A DNA stretch of 64,000 nucleotides from contig JAYESD010000001.1 in assembly GCA_036927565.1 (NCBI GenBank), positions 267,789,560-267,853,559 on the forward strand, written 5' to 3'. The DNA is from Tuctoria greenei. Its lineage: Eukaryota > Streptophyta > Magnoliopsida > Poales > Poaceae. Of the stretch, positions 23,201 to 34,954 are shown one piece after another. The position numbers and the translations under genes are program-made. How positions within the stretch are numbered: position 1 is the stretch's first letter; each line of letters starts with the position of its first letter. The notes beneath the pieces were generated by a model, which did no database searches, was not told the DNA's origin, and saw nothing but the letters and a program-made list of their open reading frames with translations.

Positions 23201-23472
23201 AAAATAATTTCTAGATTTTCATCTAGCAATTGTGCAACAGAAAGCAAGTTGTATTTCAAATTTTTGACAAGTGCCACATCCTTCAAAGTGTAGTGATCAT
23301 TTACTTTAACCGAACCCTTAGCAATTATTGGAGTTGAAGAATTATCGGCAAAAGTAACATTCTCTACACGTGACACAAAAGAGATGGAGGAGAACCAATC
23401 TTTGTTACCGGTCATGTGGCGTGAGCAACCTGAATCCACAATCCAAATGTTCTCCTTCCTCAAATGTGTAAC
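20300..23472 (-). pseudogene. C2 pol: protease, integrase, RT, RNase H, inactivated
   Basis: Minus strand in order: protease WIVDSGCSRHMTGN (about 23450-23410); integrase zinc motif (HRRLGH ... CSSC, about 23070-22950) and catalytic D (VIVYDYSRY), D (RSDNRTEF), E (VVERKN) to about 22535; an in-frame TAG at 22528-22530; then RT with KWVYKNKQ, DVKSAFLNGYI and the active-site box, which reads YVND instead of YVDD (about 21245); then RNase H with DADFGGC, STTESEYVA and CDNTSA. A frameshift near 20490 moves the tail (KHIDIRYHFLRD, QQLADIF) into another frame ending at 20300. The frame is shared with gag. The stop, the frameshift and the lost aspartate make it non-functional. Confidence 0.9.
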
Positions 23473-25836
23473 CTACATAGAAGCACAATACGTCAATGAC
23501 TCAATACTGGGGTTAGTCAAAAGGTATTTAGGTATCCAGTACTGAGTCACACGATGTGCAGTAGGAAAAACACACGAAAGCTGAGATAAAACAGCAGGTT
23601 TATGAGTCAAAGATTGAGGTTTTCTATTCTTAACAGTTGATTTAGAAGTTGTTACTTGTTTAGAGTGAAAACCAGTAGCTCCGGAGGTAAAAGCAGAATG
23701 TCCGGAGGCAACAACTAAAGCTTTGGAGGGAACAGCAGAAGATCCGGGAGCTCTCAGAGCTATCATAACTACCGGAGCTGCCTTTGTAGATTTCTTACCA
23801 GAAGGTCCGGAAGCTACCTTTTCAAATTTCTGACTCACTAAAGCAGGTTGTGTTTTTCTAATTGCATGAAAGTTATAAGATCTAGCAATTTTTCTTTCCT
23901 TTTTCTGTTGTTTAGCTAGTCTATAACAAAAATCTATGACATGACCATCTCTACCACAGAAGGTACAATGAAATTTAACTTTGTGTTCATGTCTAGATGA
24001 GCAAGCAATATTTTTAGTTGAAACCGAATGAAGTAACATTCCTGCAGATTTGAAAACCACTTCTTTTTGTTTAGGAACTGTTTGAATCAAACCACTTCCT
24101 AATGACTTTAGAATTTTAGGTGGATGTGCCTTAGCATGAACAAGAGAATCAAAACCTAAACCAGTTTTATCTTTGCAAGACTTAGAAGAATTCAGCAGCA
24201 AGTTTAGATTCTTATTCCCATTACAAAACCGACCTAGTGTCCTATTCATGTCATCAAGTTTCTTGGACAAGTCTAGGCAGTTTGCACATGAAGTTTTTCC
24301 TTTCAGTTTGCAATTGGAACAATTTTTAACTTCATGAGATCGTAAAACATTGTTCGGAATGGAAATTTCATTCATTGCATCTTTTAGTTTCTTATCAAGA
24401 TTTTCACATGCAGAACAATGCAAATCATCTGTAGAACAAGAAGCATCTTTTAAGTTTTTATCACTAAGTGCAGCAAGCTTTTTGTTCTTTTCAATTTCTT
24501 CATCAAGTCTGTCTAGAGTGGAGGAATGTGCACTTCTTAGGGAGGACAATTGTTCATAGATTAAGTCACATGAGGGACATGCATCATCACTAGGAATCAA
24601 GGTTTTTAAACGGTTAATTTCAGATTCTAGTGATTAAATTTTAGCAGCATTATCCCTAAGCTTTTTGTCCTTTTTCTTGACAATAATAGTTGCACGAGAA
24701 ATAGCATCACACATTTCATTGCAGGTAGAACATACCTCATCATCGTCACTGTTGTGTTCTGCTTCCTCCTGACTTGATCTTGATCTTGCTTTGCCCGCCA
24801 TGAAGCATAAGTTGGCCAAATCGTCATCATCTTCATCACTTTCAAGGTCTACATCACTTGAACTAAGTTCTTGAAGTGCGGTGATGAAGCTGTTAATCAT
24901 CTTGCGTCCTATGGTACCCTTCTTTTTCTTTTTGTTGAAATTTCCAGAGGAGGTCTGGACCTTGCTTTGTTTTTCTTCCCGGGTGGTCGGACCTGAAAGG
25001 TTAGGGCATTCTGTACGAAAGTGTCCTGTTTTACCACATTCAAAACAGCGTTGAGTTCCGGAGCTTCCTCTCCTTCTAGTTCTCACATTTTGCAATGCTT
25101 TTGAGAATCTAGTTGAGATGAGTGCCAACTCCTCTTCTGGAAATTCTTCGATCTGCTCCAGGGTTAGTGAGGACAACAGAGCAAGAGTATTGCAGGATGA
25201 TGATTGGCCGGAGCTAGATATATCACGTTGTGAGACAAATGCAATAGACTTGTTTGGGTTCTTACGTGCTAGGATGTCAATTTCATGAGTTTTTAGTTTA
25301 GAATATAGTACATCTAATGTAAGAGAACTCATGACAGTTGATTCACGTATAGACGTTACTTTCATCTCCCAAATTGACATGTCTAATGCACTAAGGAGTT
25401 GTCTAGCATTTTCAGCATCTGAAAAATTGACATTCACGCTACGCAAGTTGCTGAGAATTTTATTGAAACGAGCAAAGAGGTCATCGATAGACTCACCGGG
25501 TTGCATCTCAAAATGCCTATATTCCTTTTTGAACATATCTTGTTTTACCTCCTTGATTGTGTTGGAGCCTTCATGGTAATCACAGAGAGCTCTCCAAACA
25601 TCGTATGCTGACCGGAGGTGTGCGACACGATCAAAGTCGCTTTGAGTGAGTCCTTGGATGATCAAGTTTCGGACTTTGTTGTTGTTGTCGACGTCCCTTA
25701 GGTTTGTGGCCGTGACTTGATCATTGGGTGGCACTTCATAAGGCTTATACACCTTCTCCCATATTGCAAAGCCTTGTGCCTGGATGAACGCCTCCATGCG
25801 TGCCTTCCAAACCTGGAAATCAATACCAGAAAACAC
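23473..25836 (-). pseudogene. C2 gag with zinc knuckles and CxxC coiled coil
   Basis: From about 25836 (VFSGIDFQVWKARMEAF) the minus strand encodes a UBN2-type Gag domain of about 200 residues, then a CCHC knuckle CFECGKTGHFRTEC (about 25047-25006) and a lysine-rich run. An in-frame TAA lies at 24634-24636. The same frame continues into a coiled coil studded with CPSC, CSAC, CSNC and CANC pairs (about 24575-24250) and a second knuckle CTFCGRDGHVIDFC (about 23975-23934). It ends at TAG 23473-23475, directly before the protease and in the same frame. Gag is expected to form the particle; the CxxC pairs may bind zinc. Confidence 0.85.
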
Positions 25837-25913
25837 ACAAGGTTTGGCGGAGTACTTCTCTATGATGATTAGTCAAAAAAACATGTGCAAATCACAAAGA
25901 TTAGAGCACCGTA

Positions 25914-25925
25914 GCTCTGATACCA
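25914..25925 (-). other. C2 primer binding site
   Basis: The minus strand reads TGGTATCAGAGC two bases inside the 5' LTR, complementary to initiator methionine tRNA. Confidence 0.9.
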
Positions 25926-25927
25926 AT

Positions 25928-27771
25928 TGTAGGATCGGAGAGCACGTGAAAAGCTACCAGAGGGGGGGTGAATGGTAGATTTAAAAATCTTACGCAGCGG
26001 AAACAATAAAACCCTAATCCCTTCAGTAGAAAAACGATCTGTTATAGAAATCGTGTATGAGACTAATCTAAATGTGTTTAACCATGACAAAAGTGATAGA
26101 TATCAGAGATAATCAAGTCACGAAGACAACACAAAAAGAATTACTCGAATCTGTCGAGAAAAACTCAAGTTATGATCGAAAGATCAGACTATGGTCAATC
26201 TGACCTACCTGAGAAAAACAGTTTCTGGAATGCTGGAAAGAAACTCGTGTAGCTCAGAAACTACAAATCCAATGACCGTGAAATTTTGACAGATGATAGA
26301 CAATCAAGTTGTGAAGACAACCCAAAAAGAATCACGTCAATTGGATCTATAAAACTCGAGTTATGATAAAACCACCGATGAAAGGTAGTGCTGTCCAGAA
26401 ACTCGACGAGTAAAACTTGTCTGGAACAAGTCGGACGAACAAGACACAAAAGTTTCTTCAAACTATAAATTTTATTAAATAGAACACAAGAGGAACAGCT
26501 CCAAAGTCGTCTCCCATGAGCTTTGGCCTTCCCTTGCTTATATAACCAGCCCTTAGGCCATCCCAATCTCAACTAGGACTCTAATCCTAATCCGATCACA
26601 ATCGGAACTTTCCATAACTGCTTAGGACTCTTCTATACGCAGATAGAAGCAATCTTAAGACTTCCAAACACCTTAGGAATGTATCACACATTCCTAAACA
26701 ACTCAAATTCGTGACACATACGAAATCCTAACATAACCAACTCGATACTTTCCATACCGAGCCATAACCGACTCAGCTAGCAGCCTAAGTCTTCAACCGA
26801 TACGATCCGATCCTTCCGATCAGATCTTCCTTCCATAAACCGTCTCTAGAGGCATATTGCCACATCATGCACCTCATGCATATGTGCGAACACCTTCCTT
26901 CGACCTTCATATGCACTGCCCTTGATTCAATCATCCTGCGCGACCTCCTGACCCGCTCAACCACAGTTCCTCCCGAACTTGGTTGTTGGAACCTCATCTC
27001 CTCCTGAGACTAGTCCAATGGATCCTGTCACCAGCCATGACTTGAACTCAAGCAACACCTGCACATGAACAAACAAACAATCCTTACGAGCCCAAGTCCT
27101 CGACTTGACTCAAGTTAGTTCCGAACACAACACCTTACGTGAGAACCTCACATAAGCATGTTGCAAAACCATAGTAACACGATATCATCCATATCATACA
27201 AAACGCACCAAAAACTTAGCAAATGAATACTAAGCAATCTTTCCAACAATGTAAAGCAAGTACGAAACATTGCAAATGAAAAGCAGAAGCTCTTAGGTCA
27301 AGTTCTGGACCTTGCGAGAGCAACCCGGAGCTTGAGCTGGAGCTAACAAAAGCTAGTAGAATCTAGCGCCGGAGCTTTCCAAAACTAGTAGATCCTAGCA
27401 CCGGACCTTACCAAAAAACTAGTCAAAACTAGTCAACCCAAAATCGGAGCTAGACAAAGTACGTCGGTGCTTAGCAAAAGCATGCCGGAGCTATCAAGTT
27501 TATGCCGGAGCTTATCAAAAACATGCTGGAGCTAACAAAGACATGCCGGAGCTAACAAAAACATGCCGGAGCTAAAGATAAAGCTCACCGGAGCTAACCA
27601 AAGCTAGTCGGACCTTACCAAGAAGTCGGACCTAGCATCGAACATAACCGGAGCTACCCAAACAGAATCGGACCTTAATAAAAAGATGTTTTGGTGATAT
27701 TTAAAACTTTTATCATCAAAGCCAAGTGTATTCACTACAAGCCAATGTATTCAGCACACATAGGTCTTACA
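25928..27771 (-). repeat. C2 5' LTR
   Basis: 1844 bases, the partner of 17362-19203. A minus-strand TATA box is at about 26534-26543, and the CCGGAGCT array is at 27310-27670. GATCC follows as the duplication. Confidence 0.92.
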
Positions 27772-27776
27772 GATCC

Positions 27777-30563
27777 CAAAGGATGTGTGTGGATTACCGA
27801 GCTCTCAATGAGGTAACAATCAAGAACAAGTACACCTTGCCACGCATAGAATACTTGTTTGATCGGATGAAGGGTGCTTGTGTCTTCTCTAAGATTGACT
27901 TGAGGTCGGGATATTTTCAAATGAAGATTAGACCATCAGACATACCCAAGACAACTTTTAGAACACGGTATGGATCTTATGAGTACACCGTGATGTCTTT
28001 TGGATTGACAAATGCACCTGCCTACTTTATGTACCTCATGAATAAAGTCTTCATGGAGTACTTGGACAAGTTCGTCGTGGTGTTCATTGATGACATTATG
28101 ATCTATTCGAAGGATGAGAAGGAACATGAGGAACACTTGAGGCTTACGTTGCAGAAATTGAGGGAGCATCGATTGTATGCCAAGTTCAAAAAGTGTCAGT
28201 TTTGGTTGAGAGAGGTGCCATTTTTGGGTCATATAATCTCAGGAGGAGGAGTATCGGTTGACCCCGGGAAAGTGAGAGACGTGTTGAAGTGGGAACCACC
28301 GCAAAATGTCAAGGAAATAAGGAGTTTTCTTGGGATGGCTGGATATTACCGTAGATTCATCAAGGACTTTTCGAAGATAGCCAAGCCTATGACAGAGTTG
28401 CTAATGAAGGGAAAGGCTTTCCGATGGACTGAAGCTTGTCAAAACAGTTTTGAGGTGTTAAAGAAGCGGTTGACAACAACCCCAGTTTTGGTACTGCCGG
28501 ATGTGAGCAAGAGTTTTGACATTTATTGCGACGCATCGAGACAAGGACTTGGATTTGTATTGATGCAAGAAGGTCAAGTGGTCGCCTATGCATCAAGACA
28601 ATTGAAGTAACATGAGCAGAATTACCCCACACACGATTTGGAACTCGCGGCTGTGGTACACACATTGAAGATTTGGAGGCACTATATTCTTGGACATAGG
28701 TGTGAAATTTATACGGATCATAAGAGTTTGAAGTATATTTTCACATAAACGGATCTGAACTTGAGGCAACAGAGATGGTTAGAGCTCATCAAAGATTATG
28801 ATTTGGGGATCAACTATCATCCGGGAAAAGCCAATGTAGTGGCCGATGCTTTGAGTAGAAAAAGAGTAAGTCATCAACTCACGATTCGAGAATTTCCATT
28901 CGAGTTATGTAAGGAGTTTGAACAGTTGAACCTCGGGTTTGTAAATGAGATGGAGATGATGGAGTTAAATCCGACCTTGGAGCAAGAAATTTGAGAGGCA
29001 CAAACCATGGATGAGGAGATCAAGGAAATCAAGGAAAGGACCGAGGAAGGGAGAGAATTTAGATTCGATGAAGACGAACATGGTACCCTATGGCTTGGAA
29101 AGAGAATCGTTGTGCCTAATGTGAAGCATATTCGGGAGACAATATTAAAAGAGGCACATGACTCACCTTACTCAATTCACCCTGGTTGTACAAAGATGTA
29201 CAAAGACTTGAAGACTAGCTATTGGTGGGATAGCATGAAAAAGGACATAGCTGAATATGTGGCATTGTGTGATGTGTGTCAACGAGTCAAGGCGGAACAT
29301 CAAAGGCCAGCTGGATTATTGCAACCATTGAAGATCCCGGAATGGAAGTGGGAAGAAATTGGAATGGACTTCATAGTTGGGTTACCACGTACTCAGTCCG
29401 GGTATGACTCAATTTGGGTAATTGTGGATCGTTTAACCAAGTCAGCTCATTTTGTCCCTGTGAAGACCAAATATACAGCTGCACAATTGGCCGCAATATA
29501 CATGGAGCATATTGTGTGTCGACACGGAGTCCCGAAGAAGATCGTGTCGGATGGAGGTTCACAATTTACCTCCAGATTTTGGCAAAAATTGCATGAAGCA
29601 TTGAGAACGAGGTTGAATTTTAGTTCAGCATATCATCCTCAAATGGATGGACAAACCGAGAGGACCAATCAAATTTTAGAGGACATGTTAAGAGCTTGTG
29701 CTTTAAAGCATGGGAAGAGTTGGGACAAAAGCTTGCCATATGCAGAATTTTCATACAACAATAGTTACCAAGCAAGTTTGAAGATGTCACCGTATGAAGC
29801 GCTTTATGAGAGGAAGTGTAGGACACCTTTATTCTGGAATGAGGCAGGAGAAACTCAAGTATTTGGTTCGGATGTGTTGCAAGAAGCCGAAAGGCAAGTC
29901 CAAATAATTCGTGAAAACTTGAGGGCTGCCCAATCAAGGCAAAAAGGCTATGCAGACAATAGGAGAAGGAAATTAGCCTTTGAAATAGGAGATTTTGTTT
30001 ACCTCAAGGTGTCACCAATGAGAGGTCATAAGAGGTTTAACATAAGGGGCAAACTCGCACCTTGTTATATTGGACCATTCAAGATTTTGGACAAAAGAGG
30101 AGAAGTAGCATATAAGTTGGAGATGCCAGCTCATCTTTCGGATGTCCATGATGTCTTTCATGTTTCCCAGCTCAAGAAGTGTTTGAGAGTACCGGAAGAA
30201 CAAGTGCCAATGGAATAATTGGAACTAGAGGAAGATTTGACGTATGCCGAACAACTGGTCAAAATCCTTGAAACTAAGGAGAGGGTCACAAGGAACAAGG
30301 TCATTAGATGGTGTAAAGTTCAATGGAAGCACCACACTGAAAAAGAAGCAACGTGGGAATTGAAGGATGATCTCAAGAAGGAATTTCCCTATCTTTTCTC
30401 TTCCGCGTCGAATCTCGAGGGCGAGATTCATTTTAAGGGGGGTAGGTTTGTAACACCCTCATTTTCATGCATCATGCCTTGCATACACTCATATACATGT
30501 TTAACATTAACCCACATAAAGAGGAACAAGTTTAAAATTGATTTGGAACAAAACCGCACTTAA
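27777..30563 (+). pseudogene. Tekay-B RT, RNase H, integrase and chromodomain, with stops
   Basis: This continues the frame of 15472-17361. RT shows CVDYRALN, FSKIDLRSGYFQ, FGLTNAP and catalytic FIDD (about 28090). RNase H starts at FDIYCDASRQG (about 28520). Integrase has the HHCC zinc module (HPGCTKMYKDL ... CDVCQ), D (MDFIVGLP), D (IVSDGG) and E (TERTNQ). A chromodomain-like C-terminus (KVQWKHHTEKEATWE, about 30310-30360) would target integration to heterochromatin in this clade. In-frame stops lie at 28608-28610, 28746-28748, 28992-28994 and 30216-30218; there is no frameshift. The last open stretch runs over the PPT into the 3' LTR and ends at 30563. Confidence 0.93.
30435..30446 (+). 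other. Tekay-B polypurine tract
   Basis: AAGGGGGGTAGG directly precedes the 3' LTR start (TGTAACACC at 30449). It primes plus-strand DNA synthesis. Confidence 0.85.
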
Positions 30564-33259
30564 AACGTAGGAAAGTGCAGACTAGTCCGATTTTGCTGAG
30601 GACTAGTCCAATTTCTCTCTGACTAAAAATGGACTTGTCCGTTTTTGCTTTAGACTAGTCCGATTTTGCCTCTGGAAACTTTTGGACTTGTCTGATTTGT
30701 GCGGACTAGTCCGATATTCCAAGAATCCTTGAAATATTGTTAAGTCCCTGGACTTTTACGGACTAGTCCGGTGTTCCAGCGGACTTGTCTGATTTATTCT
30801 CTGACTAAAGTCGGACTTGTCCGATTTTTGGCCAGACTTGTCCGATTTTCACTCTGTACGACTTCGGACTAGTCCGGTCCTTTTCGAAATTGTCCGATAT
30901 TTCGTGACTCCGAATTGATCTTTTGTTTTACGACTTGTTTCTTGGGTTTCATGCTAAGTGGGCCTAGGGACGTCGTGCCTAACTCTTTTAGAGCCCATGT
31001 GGGACTCTAAACTGGCCTCTACTCATGTAAAACTCGAAATCCATCTAACCCTAGCCTCCACCTCTATATAAACAACCCCACCCCTTGGCTTGACATCTAT
31101 TTGCCACTTTTCCACCTCACCCAAACCCTAGTTCGTGGAGAGCCACCATCAAGGAGGGAGGAGAAGATCCCAAGCAAGAAGAAGAAGAGGAGGAAACGAA
31201 AGAGGACCAAGATCTCCACCAAGCTTTCGTTCTTCATCACCAATTCATCCCCAAGTTCATCACCAACCCTAGATCACCAAGATCCAAGTGCTACCTCCAA
31301 GTTTCTTGATTCATTGGAGTTCTAGACACCTGGTATACCTTCTATTCTCTTTTCCTTACGTGAATTCAACCCCAAATCTCTGAATTTACATCGATCTAGA
31401 AAACCCTAATCTGCTGATCTCGTAAAGTGCGGACTTGTCCAGTCCCTAGCGGACTAGTCCGATCTTTCTGGTTAAATTGTGTTGAATGAATTCTAAAATT
31501 TGATGTAATCAACTCCAAACCTGTATAAACTTGTTAAAAGCTATTAGAACTAGTTAGTGATCATTAAAAGCAATCTAGTAACAAATTCTACCTTACATTT
31601 GCATCAATCATGCATGTCATGTCATATTGAGTAATATTTGTGCACGCTTTGATTGTGTTTCTTGTTTTGTATGTTTATTGTGTGGATTAGACGCATTTGC
31701 GCTAGAGAGTGCCGCGGAGGATCTATAACACCAAGAGTTTGAAGGCTTTGACCCTAATCAATCGCAAGAGCAAGGCAAGTGTCCTTGAAGCATATTGATC
31801 CTGTTTAAAATAAATGTTTTGTTTGCAAAATTGCATGCTTGTGTCAATTTGATGGGAACCCTATGGTAGGAAGTTTACTAGAATTGTTAAACCACCCTTG
31901 TCACCTGGGATTATGGTAGAGAGTCGGGATGGGCTTTTTACCTTTTGCTTCACTTAATCAATTGGGATGTGAAAACGACTCTACACATTTAATTATGCAC
32001 TTATGATATTATGATTAACATGAACTGATTAAAAGGATGGGTGATCTAAGCAAGCCTGGTATGTGGATGGGTTGGATGTCATGGTAGTTTGCTTGCTTTA
32101 GATCTAAGGACCGGTTCATGCGAGAATAAGTTAGGACTACAGTGCCACCACGAGGCCAAGTATGGGTGCGGCATAGCTGATTAATTAGGGCTTTGCCAGT
32201 GCTATTTGGACCATTAAGGATGCTCGGGGAAGGGGTAGTCAGATTGGGTTTGTTGATGATTGGTGGGACTACCCTGGGATCAGAATGACTCAAGAGGGGG
32301 CCCTTGGTTGAAGATGTGCTCTGCGGGAGACATCACCACCGGTGAAACCTCAATGGGGTCTAAATAGGTTAGTAATCCCTTTGTTAAGGCTATTTTGTGA
32401 TCTCTTGGCCATACACCAAAGGAAGTGTAATTGGCATAAGAGAGGTCTTCTCTAGTCGCCGACGGGTGATGAAATCACAAACACGTGGGTAAAGTGGTAC
32501 AAACTCTGCAGAGTGTGTCTAAAACTATCATGATAGCCGTGCTCCCGGTTATGAGCACCTGGACAACTTCCATTATTAGAGGGAACTCGGTATTAGGATG
32601 GTATTTGGGATGGTTATGGTTGGTATTATGGTTATGGATTAATTTCTGGTATTGAATATGGTTATTGGTAAATGGTGAAATCTGGAATTATTGATGAGGA
32701 TGGTGAACTAAGGATTGGTATTGTGATATTACTTATGATTATGATGGGTTTACTTCACATACATATAATATATTGCCTTTCAAAAGTTTTTATGTACTTT
32801 TCAGCACTTTGCCATTATTATTGTCGTCATTTGAATCAGCCACATGTCATACTTTCCACACTTGCTGAGTACGACATGTACTCACTCTTGCAAACCCCCC
32901 CCAACAGTTGCAGGTCAGGATTGGGAGTTTAATGGTGAGAATGCGGAGTTCTAGGCCGTGTTTACCGTCATCTTTGCCTGTGGTGTTGATTGGAGCTGCG
33001 CTATCCCTTATGCTTAGTTTGCTTAGTTGTTTAGTTGCTAAATTAGTTTATTTCCGCTGCATTAGTTGAACTTGTCATAAATATACATTGGAGCTTGTAT
33101 TCGAGGATAATATGGTTTGTTTAATAAAATTTGGTTAATTAATCTTGTTCTATGGTAATTATCTGTATATCGTTTGTGATTGCACTCGTGTATGTGTGAT
33201 AAACATCCTGGGCACACATATGCGTTAGCTTGGTTCATTTTTCGGAACCGGGCGTCACA
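30449..33259 (+). repeat. Tekay-B 3' LTR, complete
   Basis: 2811 uninterrupted bases, from TGTAACACCC to GGGCGTCACA. It contains the GGACTAGTCC-type array (about 30570-30905), the TATA box (31065-31072), the leader with a 74-codon open frame (31101-31325), a run of eight C (32895-32902) and the U5 end. TAATG follows at 33260-33264. It served as the map that exposed C1 inside the 5' LTR. Its promoter faces toward the right, into TatA. Confidence 0.95.
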
Positions 33260-33264
33260 TAATG

Positions 33265-34917
33265 TCTCACGAACCACCAAAGATGGTGTTCATGGTCTTC
33301 CGACGCTCATTGTCGGAGATGTCAGAGTCGTCGTCGACGGAGGTGTACACAACCTTCAGGACCTTTTTAGGGTCCTGGAAGCCCAATTCCTCTTCAGCCG
33401 GAGCTTCGTCGACTTTTTGCTTTCCTTCCCTCTGACGGAAAGGAACTTCTTCTCGGCGCTTGTGGTAGCGCTTGGCAAGGTTTTGGACCTCCCGACACTC
33501 CTCCAAGTTGTGGCCGTTTGTTTTGCGGATAGGGCACCATATTTTGTAGTTGCCACCGTCTTCAGAGGACGGTCGAGGTCGTTTCTCAGGGCGTGGCCCC
33601 CGGCCACCCAGAGCTGCAGCAGCTGCAGCGGTGGATGTGCCGGCCGACGACTTCTTCTTGCCGTTGGGCTTTTTCTTCTTTTTGCCACTCCCGAAGGTAG
33701 TGACTTCGCCTTTGGAGGGTTTTTCCCATCCTCCGTAGGTGGTTTGGAATGCATCTCACGGCCCTCCGCAGCTTTTTGGCACACTTGTCTGCCAAACTGA
33801 AGAGCTCCGTGACGCTGGTGATCTCCTTGACCACCAGCTTCTCCAGCATATTCTTATCCCGTACGCCCTGTCTAAATGCCACGATGACAGAAGCGCTAGA
33901 GATAGAAGGAATGGTGTTTCATACCTGGGAGAACCTCTGGATGAATGAGCGCAGGGATTCTCCCCCCTTTTGCACAACTGCAAAAAGGTCCAGTTCGGTG
34001 CCTGGTCGGGTGTATGAACTCCCAAAATTGGAGGTGAACTGTTGGCACAATTCCTCCCAACTATTGATAGAGTTGTGAGGAAGGCTCATGAACCAGGACC
34101 TGGCGGTCCAAGTCAAAGCCACTGGGAAGTAGTTAAACATTACAGTCTCGTTACCTCCGGTCGCAAGGATTGCGGTGGTATAAATTTAGAGAAAACTCGG
34201 CGGGGTTAACAGTCCCGTCAAATTTCTCCGACAGGTGTGGCCAGAACTTTTGTGCCATCTGACCATGCGTAGGTGCATGGCTAATGCAGAACAGCCTCTT
34301 CCTACTCCCTCGGGAGCAGGGCTGTCTTGAGCCTCTCGCCTTTCGCAAGCGCGCTCGATATGGACACGGCCGTCCTGTTGACAGTAACGGTGATCAAGCT
34401 CCGCCCGGAGGTCATGAGTTGACATCCTGGTTACCGTATGAGTACGTCGCGCCCCGGAGGGTAGCGACGTAACTTGCTGTGACGCAACACGCCTCCTATT
34501 CTGGGAAGCATGCGGACCAAGTCTGCCAGACACGGTCCGACGCTGCGATGGGGCCCGCCCCGATGGAGGAGGACCTTGGTTGCTGATGCAGTCGGCTGCT
34601 GCTGCAACCAGGTGTTCCACATCAGCCCTCCACTGCTCCATTGCACCCTGGGATACACCTGGAGGTGGTGGACGTTGGAGGAGAGCACGCGCCGCATGAA
34701 GCGTGTGTTCAGGATTGTTGTTGTTTGCCGATGCAGTGACCGACGCCGATGCACCGTCACGCTGCTCAGCTTGACGTGCTGGTGCAGGAGGTGTTGGTGG
34801 AGACATGACTCCTGCTGGAGCCACGACACCTGCTGGTTGCTGCATGTTGGAGGGATTGCCTCCAGCGGGTTGAACGGCAGGGTTGCCGTTGGATGATCCA
34901 GCAGCTGAATTCACCAT
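33265..34917 (-). pseudogene. TatA gag
   Basis: Start ATG 34917 (MVNSAAGSSNGN). The first 150 residues are rich in Pro, Ala and Gln. The Retrotrans_gag core follows (MFNYFPVALTWTARSWF ... SWEELCQQF, about 34140-34050), then FIQRFSQV, a region with MAFRQGVRDKNMLEKL (about 33880), a lysine-rich stretch, and a zinc-finger-like CPIRKTNGHNLEEC (about 33530-33490), in the place where Tat Gag has its finger. It then reads NTIFGGS, the Gag-protease junction motif. Frames change at least twice (near 34190-34140 and 33900), and a TGA at 33267-33269 stands just before the Tekay-B insertion. Dead copy. Confidence 0.8.
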
Positions 34918-34934
34918 ACTCGAAATCTCGGGCG

Positions 34935-34953
34935 CCCCTACCTGGCACGCCAA
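34935..34953 (-). other. TatA primer binding site
   Basis: The minus strand reads TTGGCGTGCCAGGTAGGGG immediately after the LTR. This type of PBS is usual in grass Tat-like gypsy elements; the tRNA partner was not determined. Confidence 0.65.
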
Positions 34954-34954
34954 C

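Larger units (their letters stand above)
17362..27771 (-). mobile_element. C2: Sirevirus-like Ty1/copia element
   Basis: The element begins TGTAGGATC at 17362, ends GGTCTTACA at 27771, and is flanked by GATCC (17357-17361 and 27772-27776). Minus strand: 5' LTR 25928-27771, PBS 25914-25925, gag 23473-25836, pol 20300-23472, a non-coding 3' region with polypurine-like repeats, 3' LTR 17362-19203. It is a different family from C1 and D, with LTRs of 1.84 kb. Long gag with coiled coil, and RT wording close to C1 and D, point to the SIRE/Maximus lineage. It has no ORF3. The coding frame is nearly continuous but has stops, a late frameshift and a mutated RT active site. Confidence 0.93.
2332..33259 (+). 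mobile_element. Tekay-B: Ty3/gypsy chromovirus (Tekay/Del type)
   Basis: A full element with two LTRs starting TGTAACACCC and ending GGGCGTCACA, flanked by the perfect duplication TAATG (2327-2331 and 33260-33264). Removing the two nested elements C1 and C2 leaves about 10.4 kb: 5' LTR 2332-3792 plus 13880-15200, an internal region with gag-protease-RT-RNase H-integrase-chromodomain, and 3' LTR 30449-33259. The LTR length of about 2.8 kb and the C-terminal chromodomain fit Tekay/Del chromoviruses. The LTRs differ by roughly 3% by eye, plus an indel of about 28 bp near 32680. The element is disrupted by C1 in its LTR, C2 in its RT and several in-frame stops. Confidence 0.95.

Noticed and set aside
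33180..33800. Plus-strand frame of 206 codons over TatA gag
   Set aside because: It crosses the Tekay-B LTR border and the TAATG duplication, so it is a chance fusion; the minus-strand gag is the real signal.
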